Part shown: one piece after another, positions 18,448 through 29,152 of the stretch
Layout: each line of letters opens with the position of its first letter
Position numbering within the stretch: position 1 is the first letter of the stretch
Source: Mycoplana rhizolycopersici
GTDB lineage: Bacteria > Pseudomonadota > Alphaproteobacteria > Rhizobiales > Rhizobiaceae
Reading direction: 5' to 3'
DNA length: 64,000 nt
Assembly (NCBI RefSeq): GCF_013378445.1
Contig: NZ_JABXYK010000007.1
Coordinates: 186,001-250,000 of the forward strand
Notes under the pieces: generated by a model
Databases searched by the model: none
Seen by the model: only the letters and a program-made list of their open reading frames with translations
What the model was told of the DNA's origin: nothing
Program-made: the position numbers and the translations under genes

Positions 18448-19247
18448 CGGCAGGGCAAGAGGGTGCGGGAGAGACGATCGACGCCTTCCACCGCGGCCGC
18501 TTCCATCTCGTTCAGCCCAAGGGCGGCGGCCACCGTTCCGGCATGGATGCCATGCTGCTGGCGTCGCTGGTTGCGGGCGAGGGGGCAATCAGCGTTGCCG
18601 ATCTCGGTGCGGGCGCCGGTGCGGCAGGGCTTGCCGTCGCCTCGCGCATTGCAGGCGCGCGCGTCGTCCTCGTCGAGCGCTCGCCGATCATGGCAGGCTA
18701 TGCCCGCAAGAGCCTGGCGCTTGCCGAAAACGCCGATCTGCGGGCGCGCGTCGACGTCATCGAGGCGGACGTGACGCTGACGGGACGCGCGCGGCTTGCC
18801 GCCGGTCTTCAGGACGAAGTTCACGATCACGTCATCATGAACCCGCCCTTCAACGACGCCGCCGACCGGCGCACGCCGGATGCGCTGAAGGCCGAGGCGC
18901 ACGCGATGGAAAGCGGCCTGTTCGACCAGTGGATCCGCACCGCAGGCGCGATCATGCGGCCCGGCGGGCAGTTGTCTCTGATCGCCCGGCCGGAATCGAT
19001 CGCCGAGATCGTCGATGCCTGCGGCAAGCGCTTCGGCGGCATAGAGATCACCGGTCTGCATCCCCGGCCCGGCGAAAGCGCGGTGCGCATCCTGGTCACG
19101 GCGATCAAGGGTTCGCGGGCACGGCTCGCGTTGCGCGCGCCGCTGATCATGCACGAGACCGACGGCCATCGCTTCTCCGCACTTGTCGACGACCTCAACA
19201 ACGGCCGGGCCGCCTATCCGCGGCTTGCAGGCGTGCGCAAGCGCTGA
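18444..19247 (+). CDS. TrmN6-like methyltransferase (tRNA1(Val) A37 N6 type)
   Basis: The 267-residue class I SAM-dependent methyltransferase has DLGAGAGAAGLAVASR as motif I and NPPF as motif IV, the signature of enzymes methylating an exocyclic amino group. The start RFHLVQPKGGGHRSGMDAMLL is typical of the YfiC/TrmN6 group, which modifies adenosine 37 of a tRNA(Val). GTG at 18444 overlaps the preceding stop. The exact substrate is inferred from the family and could differ in rhizobia. Confidence 0.85.
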   Translation: MTAGQEGAGETIDAFHRGRFHLVQPKGGGHRSGMDAMLLASLVAGEGAISVADLGAGAGAAGLAVASRIAGARVVLVERSPIMAGYARKSLALAENADLRARVDVIEADVTLTGRARLAAGLQDEVHDHVIMNPPFNDAADRRTPDALKAEAHAMESGLFDQWIRTAGAIMRPGGQLSLIARPESIAEIVDACGKRFGGIEITGLHPRPGESAVRILVTAIKGSRARLALRAPLIMHETDGHRFSALVDDLNNGRAAYPRLAGVRKR

Positions 19248-19364
19248 TCCCGCCTCTGTGGTGTGCTGCCGTCACATTGACGCTGCCTCTCGATTTTGTC
19301 GCGACGCCATTGCGTTTTATGACAGCGTGCATACATCTGGCGTTGAAGCATTCATGGGAGACTG

Positions 19365-20246
19365 ATGAGCGACATGGCCGGATTTTTCAGGAAGTTGATG
19401 CCGAAGCGGTTCCGCAAGGAGGGCATCACAATCCCGGTCGTGCGGCTGCAGGGTGCGATCATGGCGGGCGGCGGCCAGTTCCGCCCGGCGCTGAACCTGG
19501 CGACCGTGGCGCCGGTTCTCGACAAGGCATTCGCCGACAAGCAGGCTCCCGCCGTCGCCATCTCCATCAATTCTCCCGGCGGCTCGCCGGTGCAGTCCCG
19601 GCTGATCTTCCAGCGCATTCGCGATCTCGCCGCCGAGAAGAACAAGCGCGTGCTGGTCTTCGTCGAGGACGTCGCGGCCTCGGGCGGCTACATGATCGCC
19701 CTTGCCGGCGATGAGATTTTCGCCGATCCCACCTCGATCGTCGGCTCGATCGGTGTCGTTTCCGGCGGCTTCGGTTTTCCGGAGCTTCTGAAGAAGATCG
19801 GCGTCGAACGGCGGGTCTACACGGCCGGCGAGAACAAGGTCATTCTCGATCCGTTCAGGCCTGAGCGGGATTCCGATATCGAGTATCTGAAGTCGCTGCA
19901 GCTCGAGATCCACGATGTGTTCATCAACATGGTCAAGGAACGGCGCGGCTCGCGGCTTGCCAATGATCCGGACCTCTTTTCCGGTCTGTTCTGGACCGGC
20001 CAGCGCGGCCTGGCGCTGGGATTGATCGATGGTCTTGCGGATATGCGCGGCGAGATCCGCCGCCGCTTCGGCGCGAATGCGAAGCTTCAGCTGATTTCGC
20101 CGGCACGGGGTCTGTTCGGCCGCAAGACGCCCGGCGTCGGTGCTGGTATGCTCGCTTCCGCCGCGGAGCGAGCCGGCGTAGCAGGGGTGGGCGCTCTTGC
20201 CGAGGCTGTCGAGGAAAAGGCGCTCTGGTCGCGCTTCGGCCGGTAG
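19365..20246 (+). CDS. S49-family serine peptidase (SohB/SppA-like)
   Basis: The 293-residue protein contains the S49 core: INSPGGSPVQSRLI, the nucleophile Ser in VEDVAASGGYMIA, and a likely general-base Lys in AGENKVILDPF, within the length of short, single-domain SppA/SohB enzymes. The N-terminus is basic and lacks a strong transmembrane helix, so it may act at the inner face or in the cytoplasm, perhaps degrading signal peptides. A small membrane protein gene follows after 16 bases and is probably co-transcribed. Confidence 0.9.
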   Translation: MSDMAGFFRKLMPKRFRKEGITIPVVRLQGAIMAGGGQFRPALNLATVAPVLDKAFADKQAPAVAISINSPGGSPVQSRLIFQRIRDLAAEKNKRVLVFVEDVAASGGYMIALAGDEIFADPTSIVGSIGVVSGGFGFPELLKKIGVERRVYTAGENKVILDPFRPERDSDIEYLKSLQLEIHDVFINMVKERRGSRLANDPDLFSGLFWTGQRGLALGLIDGLADMRGEIRRRFGANAKLQLISPARGLFGRKTPGVGAGMLASAAERAGVAGVGALAEAVEEKALWSRFGR

Positions 20247-20262
20247 AACAGGGGGAGGCAAA

Positions 20263-20454
20263 ATGGCGCAGATGATATTCCTGCTCCTGGTGGTCGCAGT
20301 CGCCTGGTTCGGCTACCGCAAGTTCGTGGCCGACGCGCAGCGCCTGTCGAAAAAGCGCCGCGACGTCGAGAAAGAGCAGCAGACCGGCGCGATGGGCACG
20401 CTGGTAAAGGATCCCAAGACCGGCGAATATCGCGTGCGGCGGGAAGACGAATAG
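20263..20454 (+). CDS. Small single-span membrane protein, unknown function
   Basis: A 63-residue protein with one N-terminal hydrophobic helix (MIFLLLVVAVAWFGYRKFV) followed by a basic/acidic tail (RLSKKRRDVEKEQQTG, then KDPKTGEYRVRREDE). The ATG at 20263 follows a strong GGGGGAGG site. It lies just after the S49 peptidase gene, suggesting a membrane-linked partner, but no function can be assigned. Confidence 0.75.
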   Translation: MAQMIFLLLVVAVAWFGYRKFVADAQRLSKKRRDVEKEQQTGAMGTLVKDPKTGEYRVRREDE

Positions 20455-20510
20455 TCCCGAACCCGTCCCGTTTCCGGAATATTCCCGCAGACCACGTGCC
20501 GGATTGGTAC

Positions 20511-20535
20511 GTTAACCAGGCCGAGTAAGGTTAAC
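20511..20535. promoter_or_regulatory. Perfect inverted GTTAACC/GGTTAAC pair, candidate CtrA half-sites
   Basis: GTTAACC (20511-20517) and GGTTAAC (20529-20535) form a perfect 7-base inverted repeat with an 11-base spacer, about 100 bases upstream of the RmlB-like gene. The sequence resembles CtrA half-sites. The similar pair at 5920 strengthens the idea that this is a real operator type, but the regulator is inferred. Confidence 0.35.
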
Positions 20536-20637
20536 GCCGCATAAAGGCCGGCCGGACGCGTTGCGCGCATTGCGCACTGCCGCCTAGACAGCCAAATCTG
20601 CCATTCCTGATTGCATCGAACGGTAGGGCAGATTTCC

Positions 20638-21705
20638 ATGGCTTCGCTCGAACTCGCCGGCCTCCGCACCATCGTCGTCACCGGCGGCGCAGGGTTCATC
20701 GGCTCGCATGTGGTGGACGACCTGCTGGACGCGTGCCCGGGCGCCGAGATCCGCGTCCTGGACGCGTTCACCTACGCCGCCAACATGGCGAACCTCGATG
20801 GCGCGATGCGCAGCGGCCGCGTCACGCTTCGGCAGGGCGACGTCGGCAACCTCGACTTGGTGTCCGATGTGCTGCGGGGCGCAGAGCTCGTCATTCATGC
20901 AGCCGGCGAGAGCCATGCAGACCGGGCGATGGTGGCCCCGGAGCGCGCCAGCCTTTCCAACGCCATCGGCACGCAGGTTCTGGCCGAAGCGGCCGCGCGC
21001 TGGAATGTGCCGCTGATGGTTCACCTCAGCACCGCCGAGGTCTACGGCTCAGCCGGCCAGATGCCGTCCGAGGCGAGCGCGATGCAGCCGGACAATCCAC
21101 TCGGCGCCTCCAAGGCGGCCGCGGAAATGCTCCTCTCCGGCCTGCGCCATGTCCATGGTCTCGATATCCGTGTATTGCGCCCTGTCAATGTCGTCGGCAC
21201 GCGCCAGAACGCCGAGAAGCTGGTACCGCGCTTCCTCGAACTCGCCGCCGTCGGCAAGCCGCTTTCCATTCACGGCAACGGCAACCAGCGCCGCTCGTTC
21301 CTCGCCATCTCCGACCTGTGCACTGCGCTCCGCGCCGTCATCACCCGCGGCGAGAGGAGCGGCACCTACAACGTCTCGGCTGCGGAGAGCTATTCCGTGC
21401 TCGACGTGGCGCGCATGGTCCTGGATGCCGTTCCCGAACCGGTGGCGGGCGTCACCTTCGACAGCGGCCGCGCCGCAAACGTCGATCGCGCGCCGGTCTC
21501 AACCGTTGCGATCGCAGCACTCGGCTGGCGGCCGGAGGCTTCGCTGCGCGGCGAACTGAAGCATCTCGCCGGCTGGTACCGCGCCCGCCTGTCGCCGGCT
21601 TCCCGCACGGTCTTCCGCTCCGTTCCCGATCTCGTGCCCGGCAGGCCGAATGTCGCGATACAACCGGCGGGGTCCGGTCTCTTCCGGTCGCTGGAGCGTC
21701 ATTGA
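20638..21705 (+). CDS. NAD-dependent epimerase/dehydratase-like protein with altered active site
   Basis: The 355-residue protein resembles dTDP-glucose 4,6-dehydratase (RmlB): Rossmann motif TGGAGFIGSHVVDDL, HAAGESHAD, STAEVYGS and ASKAAAE. However, the YxxxK catalytic Tyr is Leu (L155 in NPLGASK, with K159 kept), and the Asp of the dehydratase TDE triad is Ala (T132-A133-E134). It therefore probably binds NAD and a nucleotide sugar but should not act as a normal dehydratase. The ATG at 20638 is preferred to a TTG at 20611. It is followed by glyQ. What it does instead is unknown. Confidence 0.8.
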   Translation: MASLELAGLRTIVVTGGAGFIGSHVVDDLLDACPGAEIRVLDAFTYAANMANLDGAMRSGRVTLRQGDVGNLDLVSDVLRGAELVIHAAGESHADRAMVAPERASLSNAIGTQVLAEAAARWNVPLMVHLSTAEVYGSAGQMPSEASAMQPDNPLGASKAAAEMLLSGLRHVHGLDIRVLRPVNVVGTRQNAEKLVPRFLELAAVGKPLSIHGNGNQRRSFLAISDLCTALRAVITRGERSGTYNVSAAESYSVLDVARMVLDAVPEPVAGVTFDSGRAANVDRAPVSTVAIAALGWRPEASLRGELKHLAGWYRARLSPASRTVFRSVPDLVPGRPNVAIQPAGSGLFRSLERH

Positions 21706-21893
21706 GGCGGCACAGGGGCCGCGGAGCTGCGGCGACACGCCATTCCGCTGCAGCGGTCCCCCGGAGCCTCGTCCTTTGCCATCCTCTGCCCTGGTCCGAC
21801 CCTGAGCCTGCCCCTTGACCCTGCGGCTGTGCCGTGGCACCAGTCCGCGCAACCGAAATTCCCATCCGGACCGGACCGATGACTGCTGCCGCC

Positions 21894-22838
21894 ATGCCCG
21901 ATCACATGCACCCGACCCGCTCCTTCCAGGGGCTGATCCTGACGCTCCACAATTACTGGGCGGACAAGGGTTGCGCGGTCCTGCAGCCCTACGACATGGA
22001 AGTCGGCGCCGGCACCTTCCATCCGGCCACCACGCTTCGCGCGCTCGGGCCGCGACCGTGGAAGGCGGCATATGTCCAGCCGTCCCGCCGCCCGTCCGAC
22101 GGGCGCTACGGCGAAAACCCGAACCGCCTGCAGCACTACTACCAGTACCAGGTGATCCTGAAGCCGAACCCTTCGAACCTGCAGGAGCTCTATCTCGGCT
22201 CGCTCGCCGCGATCGGCCTCGACCCGCTCCTGCATGACGTCCGCTTCGTCGAGGACGACTGGGAAAGCCCGACGCTCGGCGCCTGGGGGCTCGGCTGGGA
22301 ATGCTGGTGCGATGGCATGGAAGTGTCGCAGTTCACCTATTTCCAGCAGGTCTGCGGTATCGAATGCGCGCCGGTCGCCGGTGAGCTGACCTACGGCCTC
22401 GAGCGCCTGGCCATGTACGTGCAGGGCGTCGACAACGTCTACGACCTGAACTTCAACGGGCGCGAGGGCGACGAGAAGATCACCTATGGCGATGTCTTCC
22501 TGCAGGCCGAGCAGGAATACTCCCGCCATAACTTCGAATACGCCAATACCGAGATGCTGCATCGCCACTTCGTCGACGCGGAGAAGGAGTGCCTTGCGCT
22601 TCTCGCCGCCGGCGCGCCCGGCGACAGCGCCAATTCCTACCACAAATGCGTGCTGCCGGCCTACGACCAGTGCATCAAGGCCTCCCACGTCTTCAACCTG
22701 CTCGACGCCCGCGGCGTGATCTCGGTTACCGAGCGCCAGAGCTACATCCTGCGCGTGCGCACGCTGGCCAAGGCCTGCGGCGAAGCCTTCCTGCTGACCG
22801 ACGCGGGCGGTGTGAACTGGGTCGAGAAGGCGGCTTGA
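21894..22838 (+). CDS. glyQ: Glycyl-tRNA synthetase alpha subunit
   Basis: The catalytic subunit of the bacterial alpha2-beta2 enzyme that charges tRNA(Gly). The 314-residue sequence is very conserved: [56 protein letters not shown]. The ATG at 21894 ([12 protein letters not shown]) matches family starts; in-frame codons at 21879 (ATG) and 21834 (GTG) add non-conserved residues. The partner glyS is at 26868, separated by an FkbM gene on the other strand, lemA and a DUF2207 gene. Confidence 0.96.
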   Translation: MPDHMHPTRSFQGLILTLHNYWADKGCAVLQPYDMEVGAGTFHPATTLRALGPRPWKAAYVQPSRRPSDGRYGENPNRLQHYYQYQVILKPNPSNLQELYLGSLAAIGLDPLLHDVRFVEDDWESPTLGAWGLGWECWCDGMEVSQFTYFQQVCGIECAPVAGELTYGLERLAMYVQGVDNVYDLNFNGREGDEKITYGDVFLQAEQEYSRHNFEYANTEMLHRHFVDAEKECLALLAAGAPGDSANSYHKCVLPAYDQCIKASHVFNLLDARGVISVTERQSYILRVRTLAKACGEAFLLTDAGGVNWVEKAA

Positions 22839-22874
22839 GGCAGTGAATGCCAGCCAGGCAGGCGAAAGCCGCGA

Positions 22875-23825
22875 TCAGTGCGACGAGATGGCGGCCCTTG
22901 CGGCATCTGTCTGGTCTGCTGGGACAAACAGATAGTCGCACTCGTCGCAGTACGCCTCGTCGTACACCCTGGACGGAAACGTTGAAATGGGTTCCAGCCC
23001 GATGACCCTCGTCTGGTCCTTCGATTTCTGGACGCGGAGGATCGCGTAACCGAGACCGTGCATCGTGTCCGTCAGTTCTTCCGCCCGCGCACTGTGCACT
23101 TCGGCGTCAGCCAAGGGGTCGCGGTCGAGCACCTCGCACAGGATCCACGGGCGATCGGCGCGGATGGTTCGTTCCATGCCGCGGATGACCGGCAGTTCGG
23201 CACCTTCCACGTCGATCTTGATCACGCCGATGGCGCCTGCAGGACGGATCCGCCCGCGGATATCGTCGAAACGATAGGACGGGATCAGGTCGGCGACGAC
23301 GTTGCGATCCGGTCGCAGGCCGCAGACCGTCGTTGCGCCCGGGTCGGCCGATTTCTCGTGGTGGCGGTAGATATCGAGCAGCATGTTTCCGTCCGAAAGC
23401 GCGCACGGCACGACCGTGCAATCATCGAGCCGGTTATCGTCAACGAGACGGTGCAGTTGCGCCAGGCACGCCTGCATCGGCTCGAAGGCGATGTATCCAT
23501 GCTTTCGCGGGGCCGCCAGATAATCCAGAAGGGTCTGCCCGACATTGGCGCCGACATCGACGAACGGACCGCCGCGTGCGCCGAGCATGAGGCCGATCAG
23601 GCTGGTCTTCCAGTCGGGCTTCCAGCCGAGCAGTTCGGTGGTTTGCTGCTGCACCCTGACCTTCAGCGCCAGACCGTCAATGTCGATGCGATGGGCATGG
23701 GACGCGGCCCAGGTCTCGGACATGACCCGACTGACCCGTTGCAGGCCCTTTGAAATGATGGCCGCCGATCCATTTTCAACATAGGTACGCCGAATGCTCG
23801 CAAAGCCTGCCATCGGGACCCCCAT
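22875..23825 (-). CDS. FkbM-family methyltransferase
   Basis: The 316-residue protein has SAM-binding motif I in FVDVGANVGQTLLDYLA and the FkbM signature VIKIDVEGAELPVIRGMER. Family members methylate sugars, lipids or peptides, often in surface polysaccharide or natural-product pathways. Start at 23825, or at the in-frame ATG at 23813. It is on the opposite strand from glyQ and lemA and converges with glyQ. A position between glyQ and lemA/glyS is unusual, so it may be an insertion by transfer, although its base composition looks only slightly different. The substrate is unknown. Confidence 0.85.
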   Translation of the reverse strand: MGVPMAGFASIRRTYVENGSAAIISKGLQRVSRVMSETWAASHAHRIDIDGLALKVRVQQQTTELLGWKPDWKTSLIGLMLGARGGPFVDVGANVGQTLLDYLAAPRKHGYIAFEPMQACLAQLHRLVDDNRLDDCTVVPCALSDGNMLLDIYRHHEKSADPGATTVCGLRPDRNVVADLIPSYRFDDIRGRIRPAGAIGVIKIDVEGAELPVIRGMERTIRADRPWILCEVLDRDPLADAEVHSARAEELTDTMHGLGYAILRVQKSKDQTRVIGLEPISTFPSRVYDEAYCDECDYLFVPADQTDAARAAISSH

Positions 23826-24227
23826 CCTTCGCCCGAACGCTATTGCGGGCGACCGCCACGGTCAAGCGCAGGCAGTTTGATCGATCCGCGCGCATGTCGG
23901 CTCGATGCGATCTATACCTATGTTTTAAATGGAGAAATTCATTTTGCGTAATGGGCGTACCTCTTTTGGCGAATGATGCGCGGGGTTCCCCGGCCGCGGC
24001 AGCCGCCGGACCGCGCCGGCATCGTCGAAGCCTTGGCCGGAGCGACCCGGCTCTGCAGGGACGGGCAGGACCACAGAAAGAACGCAGGGCGTTTGCGCCC
24101 GTGCGGAAGCGAGCGTTGCGCCCGGTTGAAGACTTTGAATCTGCGCGCATTTCTTTGTTCGAGCGGATTTTGGTTTGCAGGGTTGTGCGCTAATGTCGCG
24201 ACGCATCGTGCGTTCAAGGAGAACAGG
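23826..24227. other. Divergent intergenic region between the FkbM gene and lemA
   Basis: About 400 bases with no credible gene. A short AT-rich patch lies near 23920-23955, and GC-rich sequence fills the rest. The lemA ribosome site (AAGGAGAACAGG) lies at its right end. Promoters for both divergent genes should be here but I cannot place them with confidence. Confidence 0.4.
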
Positions 24228-24776
24228 ATGATCGGTCTGGCAATCGCAGCCGTGGTCGCGCTCTACGCGATCATTCTCTATAACGGCCTGGTGAAGGCGC
24301 GGCAGGTCAAGGAGGAGGCGTGGTCGGGCATCGACGTGCAGTTGAAGCGCCGCGCTGACCTGATCCCCAACCTGATCGAGACCGTTAAGGGCTATGCCAA
24401 GCATGAGCGGGAAACGCTGGAGCAGGTGGTCGAGTTGCGCAACAGGGCGCAGGCGGTGCCGACGGGCGACGTGCAGGGGCGCGCCGTCGCCGAAGGCATG
24501 CTCGGCCAGGCGCTCGGCAGGTTGCTGGCACTGGCCGAAGCCTATCCCGACCTGAAGGCGAACCAGAATTTCAGCGAGTTGCAGCAGTCGCTCCAGACCG
24601 TCGAGGACGAAATCCAGATGTCGCGCCGTTATTACAACGGCGCGGCGCGGGATCTGAACGTGAAGGTGGAGAGCTTCCCCTCCAACTTCCTGGCAAGCGC
24701 CTTCTCCTTCGCCAAGGCGCCCTATTTCGAGATCGACAACCCGGCCGACCGCACCGTTCCTACGGTAAAGTTCTGA
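24228..24776 (+). CDS. lemA: LemA family protein
   Basis: The 182-residue protein shows the LemA signature: a short N-terminal membrane helix ([19 protein letters not shown]), then [40 protein letters not shown] and [12 protein letters not shown]. It is an anchored helical bundle of unknown biochemical role. A DUF2207 gene follows after 14 bases; this pair commonly occurs together. The ATG at 24228 follows AAGGAGAACAGG. Confidence 0.94.
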   Translation: MIGLAIAAVVALYAIILYNGLVKARQVKEEAWSGIDVQLKRRADLIPNLIETVKGYAKHERETLEQVVELRNRAQAVPTGDVQGRAVAEGMLGQALGRLLALAEAYPDLKANQNFSELQQSLQTVEDEIQMSRRYYNGAARDLNVKVESFPSNFLASAFSFAKAPYFEIDNPADRTVPTVKF

Positions 24777-24790
24777 AGCGGAGCAGATCG

Positions 24791-26734
24791 ATGTCCCGGA
24801 TCGCGGCCCTGGTCTTCTTCGCCCTTGCGATCGGCGTCGCCGGCGCCGTGCGGGCTGCGGAATTCATTTCTTCCTACCATGCCGACATCGCGGTGGCGAA
24901 GAGCGGCGAAATGACCGTGAAGGAGACGATAGCGGTCAATGCCGAGGGCAACCTCATCCGCCGGGGCATCTTCCGCGACTTTCCGCTGACCTTCGTCGAT
25001 GGCGAGGGGCGCAGCCGCCAGGTCGGCTTCGAGATCGAGGCCGTGCGCCGCGACGGGCGTGACGAACCCTACAGCACCGAGCGGGAGAACGGCGGGATCC
25101 GCATCTATGTCGGCTCTTCCGACGTGCTGCTCGATCCGGGGCCGCACACCTACGAGCTGACCTACCGCACCGATCGCCAGATCCGTTTCTTCGAGGATCA
25201 CGACGAACTGTTCTGGAACGTCACCGGCACCGAGTGGGCTTTCCCGATAAGCCGCGCCTCGGCGACCGTCACACTGCCGGACGGCGTCGTTCCGGAGGAA
25301 CTGACCTATTTCACCGGCGCCTATGGCGGCCGGGGCAAGGCGGCGCGGGCGACCGCTTCCGGCAACCGGGCCGAGTTCGTCACCACGGAGGGGCTTTCCG
25401 CCCACGAGGGGCTGACGATCGGAGTGAAGCTCCCGCCTGGCAGCATTGACCGCCCGACTGCAGCGCAGGAACGGATCTGGTTCTTCAAGGACAATGCCGG
25501 CGGGCTGATCGGCCTTGGCGGACTGGTGCTCGTCGCGTTGTATTACCTGCGCTCCTGGCTGGTCGCCGGGCGCGATCCGACGCGCGGCGTCGTCGTTCCG
25601 CGCTGGGACCCGCCGGAAAAAGCCTCGCCCGCGCTTTTGAACTACGTCGACAACAAGGGTTTTGGCGGCGCCGGCTGGACCGCGCTGTCCGCGGCGCTTC
25701 TGAATCTCGCGGTCAAGGGTTACGTTACCCTCGACGACCTGAAGAATTCGATCGTCGTCACGCCCACCGAAAAGGCGCTCGAAGAGAAGCTGCCGACCGG
25801 AGAGAGCGTGCTTTTGAAGGCGGTGAAGGCCAGCGGCGAAAGCCTCGTCATCGACAAGGCGAACGGCAAGCGCATCCAGACGCTCGGCAGCCAGTTCCGC
25901 AACGCGATGGAAACCGAGCACCGCGGCAAGTACTACATCGCCAACTGGGGGTATATCGCCGGCGGCGTGGCGCTGTCGGCGCTCTGCCTCGGCGCCATGC
26001 TGGTCTTCGGCAACCTGCCGGAGGAGGGCATCGCACTCGTTGTCGTGCCTGTCGCCGCCGCCTTCTTCCTCTCCGTCTTCGCCGTCAATTTCGGCAAGGC
26101 GCTGACCAACGCCAGAAGCCTCGGCCAGCGCATCATGACGGTGGTGATGATCGCCTTTTTCGGCTTCGTCTTCATCAGCATTTTCGGCTCCGTCCTTGCA
26201 GGCTTCGTCGTGGGCGGCCTGCACGACGGGCTCTTGCCGGTGCTTGCCGCCGTCGGCGGGATCCTGCTTCTGAACCTCTTGTTCTATTTCCTGATGGGCG
26301 CGCCGACCCCGATCGGGCGGCGGATGATGGACGGCATTGAGGGGCTGCGCCAGTACCTGACGCTTGCCGAAAAGGAGCGGATGAACATGGCCGGCGCGCC
26401 GGAGATGTCGCCGCGCCACTATGAGCGCCTTCTGCCCTATGCCGTGGCCCTCGGCGTCGAAAAACCCTGGACGGATACGTTCCGCCTCTGGCTTGCCACG
26501 GCTGCCGCAGGCGCTGCCGCCGCCAGCTATCATCCCGCCTGGTATGGCGGCGACGGTTTTGGTACCGGCAGCTTCTCCGATCGCATGGGCGGCTTTGCCG
26601 GCTCCATGGCCGACACGCTTGCCGCCTCGCTCCCGCCGCCGCCCAAAAGCTCCTCCTCCGGCTTCTCCGGCAGTTCCGGCGGCGGCGGCTTCTCCGGCGG
26701 CGGTGGCGGCGGTGGCGGCGGCGGTGGATGGTAG
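24791..26734 (+). CDS. DUF2207 domain membrane protein
   Basis: The 647-residue protein has a signal peptide (about residues 1-25), a large extracytoplasmic DUF2207 domain (about 26-230, with [11 protein letters not shown] and [12 protein letters not shown]), a transmembrane helix around residues 235-255, several further hydrophobic segments (about 390-510), and a Ser/Gly tail ending in a glycine run plus Trp. Its role is unknown, but it is a frequent partner of LemA and the two probably act together at the membrane. The Gly-rich end is typical of the family and not a sequencing artefact. Confidence 0.9.
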   Translation: MSRIAALVFFALAIGVAGAVRAAEFISSYHADIAVAKSGEMTVKETIAVNAEGNLIRRGIFRDFPLTFVDGEGRSRQVGFEIEAVRRDGRDEPYSTERENGGIRIYVGSSDVLLDPGPHTYELTYRTDRQIRFFEDHDELFWNVTGTEWAFPISRASATVTLPDGVVPEELTYFTGAYGGRGKAARATASGNRAEFVTTEGLSAHEGLTIGVKLPPGSIDRPTAAQERIWFFKDNAGGLIGLGGLVLVALYYLRSWLVAGRDPTRGVVVPRWDPPEKASPALLNYVDNKGFGGAGWTALSAALLNLAVKGYVTLDDLKNSIVVTPTEKALEEKLPTGESVLLKAVKASGESLVIDKANGKRIQTLGSQFRNAMETEHRGKYYIANWGYIAGGVALSALCLGAMLVFGNLPEEGIALVVVPVAAAFFLSVFAVNFGKALTNARSLGQRIMTVVMIAFFGFVFISIFGSVLAGFVVGGLHDGLLPVLAAVGGILLLNLLFYFLMGAPTPIGRRMMDGIEGLRQYLTLAEKERMNMAGAPEMSPRHYERLLPYAVALGVEKPWTDTFRLWLATAAAGAAAASYHPAWYGGDGFGTGSFSDRMGGFAGSMADTLAASLPPPPKSSSSGFSGSSGGGGFSGGGGGGGGGGGW

Positions 26735-26867
26735 CTCACCGGCTTGCGAGAACATCCCTGTCCACGAGGCTGCCTGAAGCGCGACTTTTCCGCTGATGCA
26801 CGGATGACTTTTGCCGTCGGGCTTGCTAAGTCCGCCGCAGTCCAACGATCTGCCAGAAAAGCATCCC

Positions 26868-28982
26868 ATGCCCGATCTTCTGCTTGAGCTCCGTTCCGAG
26901 GAAATTCCCGCCCGCATGCAGCGCAAGGCGGCGGGCGACCTGAGGAAGCTTGTCACCGACGCGCTCGTCGAGGCGGGCCTCACCTATGAAGGGGTGCGCG
27001 AATACTGGACGCCGCGCCGGCTGACGCTCGACATCCGCGGCCTCAATGCCCGTTCCGCCGACATCCGCGAAGAGCGCAAGGGCCCGCGCACCGACGCCAA
27101 CGAAAAGGCGATCGAAGGCTTTCTGCGCGGCGCCGGCCTGTCCTCCATCGCAGAGGCCCATGTCCACAGCGACCCGAAGAAGGGCGATTTCTACGTCGCC
27201 CACATCGTCAAGGCGGGGCGGCCGGCCGAAGAGATCATTGCGGACGTGATGCCCGGCATCATCCGCAATTTCCCCTGGCCGAAGTCGATGCGCTCGGGTG
27301 CTGCGTCGGCCAGGCCCGGTGCGCTGCGCTGGGTGCGCCCGCTGCAGTCGATCGTCTGCCTGTTCGGCTCGGAGACCGAGGAGACGCGCGTCGTTCCCTT
27401 CGCGGTCGACGGCATCGTCGCCGGCAACATCACCTACGGCCACCGCTTCCACGCGCCGGAAGCCTTCACCGTGCGCCGCTTCGACGATTACGTGTCGGGG
27501 CTCGAAAGGGCGAAGGTGATCCTCGACGCCGAGCGCCGCAAGCAGATCATCGCAACCGATGCCGCCAACATCGCCTTTGCCAACGGTCTTGAGCTGGTCG
27601 AGGACGAGGGGCTGCTCGAGGAGGTCTCCGGCCTCGTCGAATGGCCGCAGGTGCTGATGGGCACGTTCGAGGAGGAATTCCTGGCGATCCCGTCGGAAAT
27701 CATCCGCCTGACGATCAAGACCAACCAGAAATGCTTCGTCACCCGCCCCGTCGGCGGGGAGGGGCTTTCAAACCATTTCATCCTCGTCTCGAATATCGAG
27801 GCGAAGGACGGCGGCAAGGAGATCGTCCACGGCAACGGCAAGGTCGTGCGTGCGCGCCTGTCGGACGCCCGCCACTTCTGGACGCGCGACCAGGGCGACC
27901 TGCCGGACCTCGACACGCTGAAGGCGTCGGCGGAAAAGTTCGGCCTCGACCTGAAAAAGCCGCTCGACCAGCGCATGGCCAAGCTCGACGCGCTGAACGT
28001 CACCTTCCACGCCAAGCTCGGCACGCAGGGTGAGCGCGTGCAGCGCATTCGCGCGCTCGCGGCCGAGCTTGCAAAGGCCACCGGCGCCGATCCGGCGCTT
28101 GTCGATCGCGCCGTCGTGCTGGCAAAGGCCGATCTGCGCACCGAAGCCGTCGGCGAGTTCCCCGAGCTTCAGGGCATCATGGGCCGCAAATATGCGGTGC
28201 TGCAGGGCGAGAACGCGTCCGTGGCCGAGGCCATCGAAGATCACTACAAGCCGCAAGGCCCCTCCGACCGCGTGCCGGCCGATCCGGTCGCAATCACCGT
28301 GGCGCTCGCCGACAAGCTGGATACGCTGATCGGCTTCTGGGCGATCGACGAGAAGCCGACCGGCTCGAAGGATCCGTATGCGCTGCGCCGGGCGGCGCTG
28401 GGCGTGATCCGCATCCTGCTCGAAAGGGGCGTTCGCCTGCCGTTGCAGTCGGTTGCGCAGGATGCCGACCTCCTTTCCTTCTTCCACGACCGTCTGAAGG
28501 TCTACCTGCGTGACCTCGGCGCCCGCCACGATCTGATCGATGCGGTGCTGACGGACGATGCCGACGATCTGCTGATGGTCGCCCGCCGCGTCGAGGCGCT
28601 GACGGCGTTCATCACCTCGGAGGACGGCAAGAACCTTTTGGCCGGCACCAAGCGTGCGACGCAGTTGCTTGCCGCGGAAGAAAAGAAGGGGACCGTCGTC
28701 GCCGACGGCGTCTCCGCCGATCTCTTCAAGGGTGCGGCCGAGAAGGACCTGCATGACGCCATTGTGGTCGCAACGCGTGACGCCGCCGGTGCGGTCGAAA
28801 AGGAAGATTTCCGGTCGGCCATGGAGGCGCTGTCGAAGCTGCGCAGCCCCGTCGATACGTTCTTCGACGACGTGCTCGTCAACGACGAGGACGCGGCGAT
28901 CCGGGCAAACCGGCTGGCGCTGCTGGCCGCGATCCGCGCAGCCACCGGCACGGTCGCGGATTTCTCAAAGATCGCCGGCTGA
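26868..28982 (+). CDS. glyS: Glycyl-tRNA synthetase beta subunit
   Basis: The 704-residue subunit of the tetrameric glycyl-tRNA synthetase, needed for tRNA recognition. Family motifs are [18 protein letters not shown] at the N-terminus, [35 protein letters not shown], and [20 protein letters not shown]. The ATG at 26868 matches family starts, and the length is normal. It pairs with glyQ, 4 kb upstream. A gene-free stretch with repeats follows. Confidence 0.96.
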   Translation: MPDLLLELRSEEIPARMQRKAAGDLRKLVTDALVEAGLTYEGVREYWTPRRLTLDIRGLNARSADIREERKGPRTDANEKAIEGFLRGAGLSSIAEAHVHSDPKKGDFYVAHIVKAGRPAEEIIADVMPGIIRNFPWPKSMRSGAASARPGALRWVRPLQSIVCLFGSETEETRVVPFAVDGIVAGNITYGHRFHAPEAFTVRRFDDYVSGLERAKVILDAERRKQIIATDAANIAFANGLELVEDEGLLEEVSGLVEWPQVLMGTFEEEFLAIPSEIIRLTIKTNQKCFVTRPVGGEGLSNHFILVSNIEAKDGGKEIVHGNGKVVRARLSDARHFWTRDQGDLPDLDTLKASAEKFGLDLKKPLDQRMAKLDALNVTFHAKLGTQGERVQRIRALAAELAKATGADPALVDRAVVLAKADLRTEAVGEFPELQGIMGRKYAVLQGENASVAEAIEDHYKPQGPSDRVPADPVAITVALADKLDTLIGFWAIDEKPTGSKDPYALRRAALGVIRILLERGVRLPLQSVAQDADLLSFFHDRLKVYLRDLGARHDLIDAVLTDDADDLLMVARRVEALTAFITSEDGKNLLAGTKRATQLLAAEEKKGTVVADGVSADLFKGAAEKDLHDAIVVATRDAAGAVEKEDFRSAMEALSKLRSPVDTFFDDVLVNDEDAAIRANRLALLAAIRAATGTVADFSKIAG

Positions 28983-29152
28983 GGTCGACGCCGATCGGCG
29001 GTAAGCCGTGCGCGGCTTCCGTCACGCGCCACTATTGGCCGAAGCGGTTTGGCTCGGCCTCGGAACGTGCGGCATGACGGGCGCTGGAGCGATTGTGTGA
29101 TCCGATCACAGTCACGACACACGTGTTGCATGAGTATGATGCCTCCCGCTTC

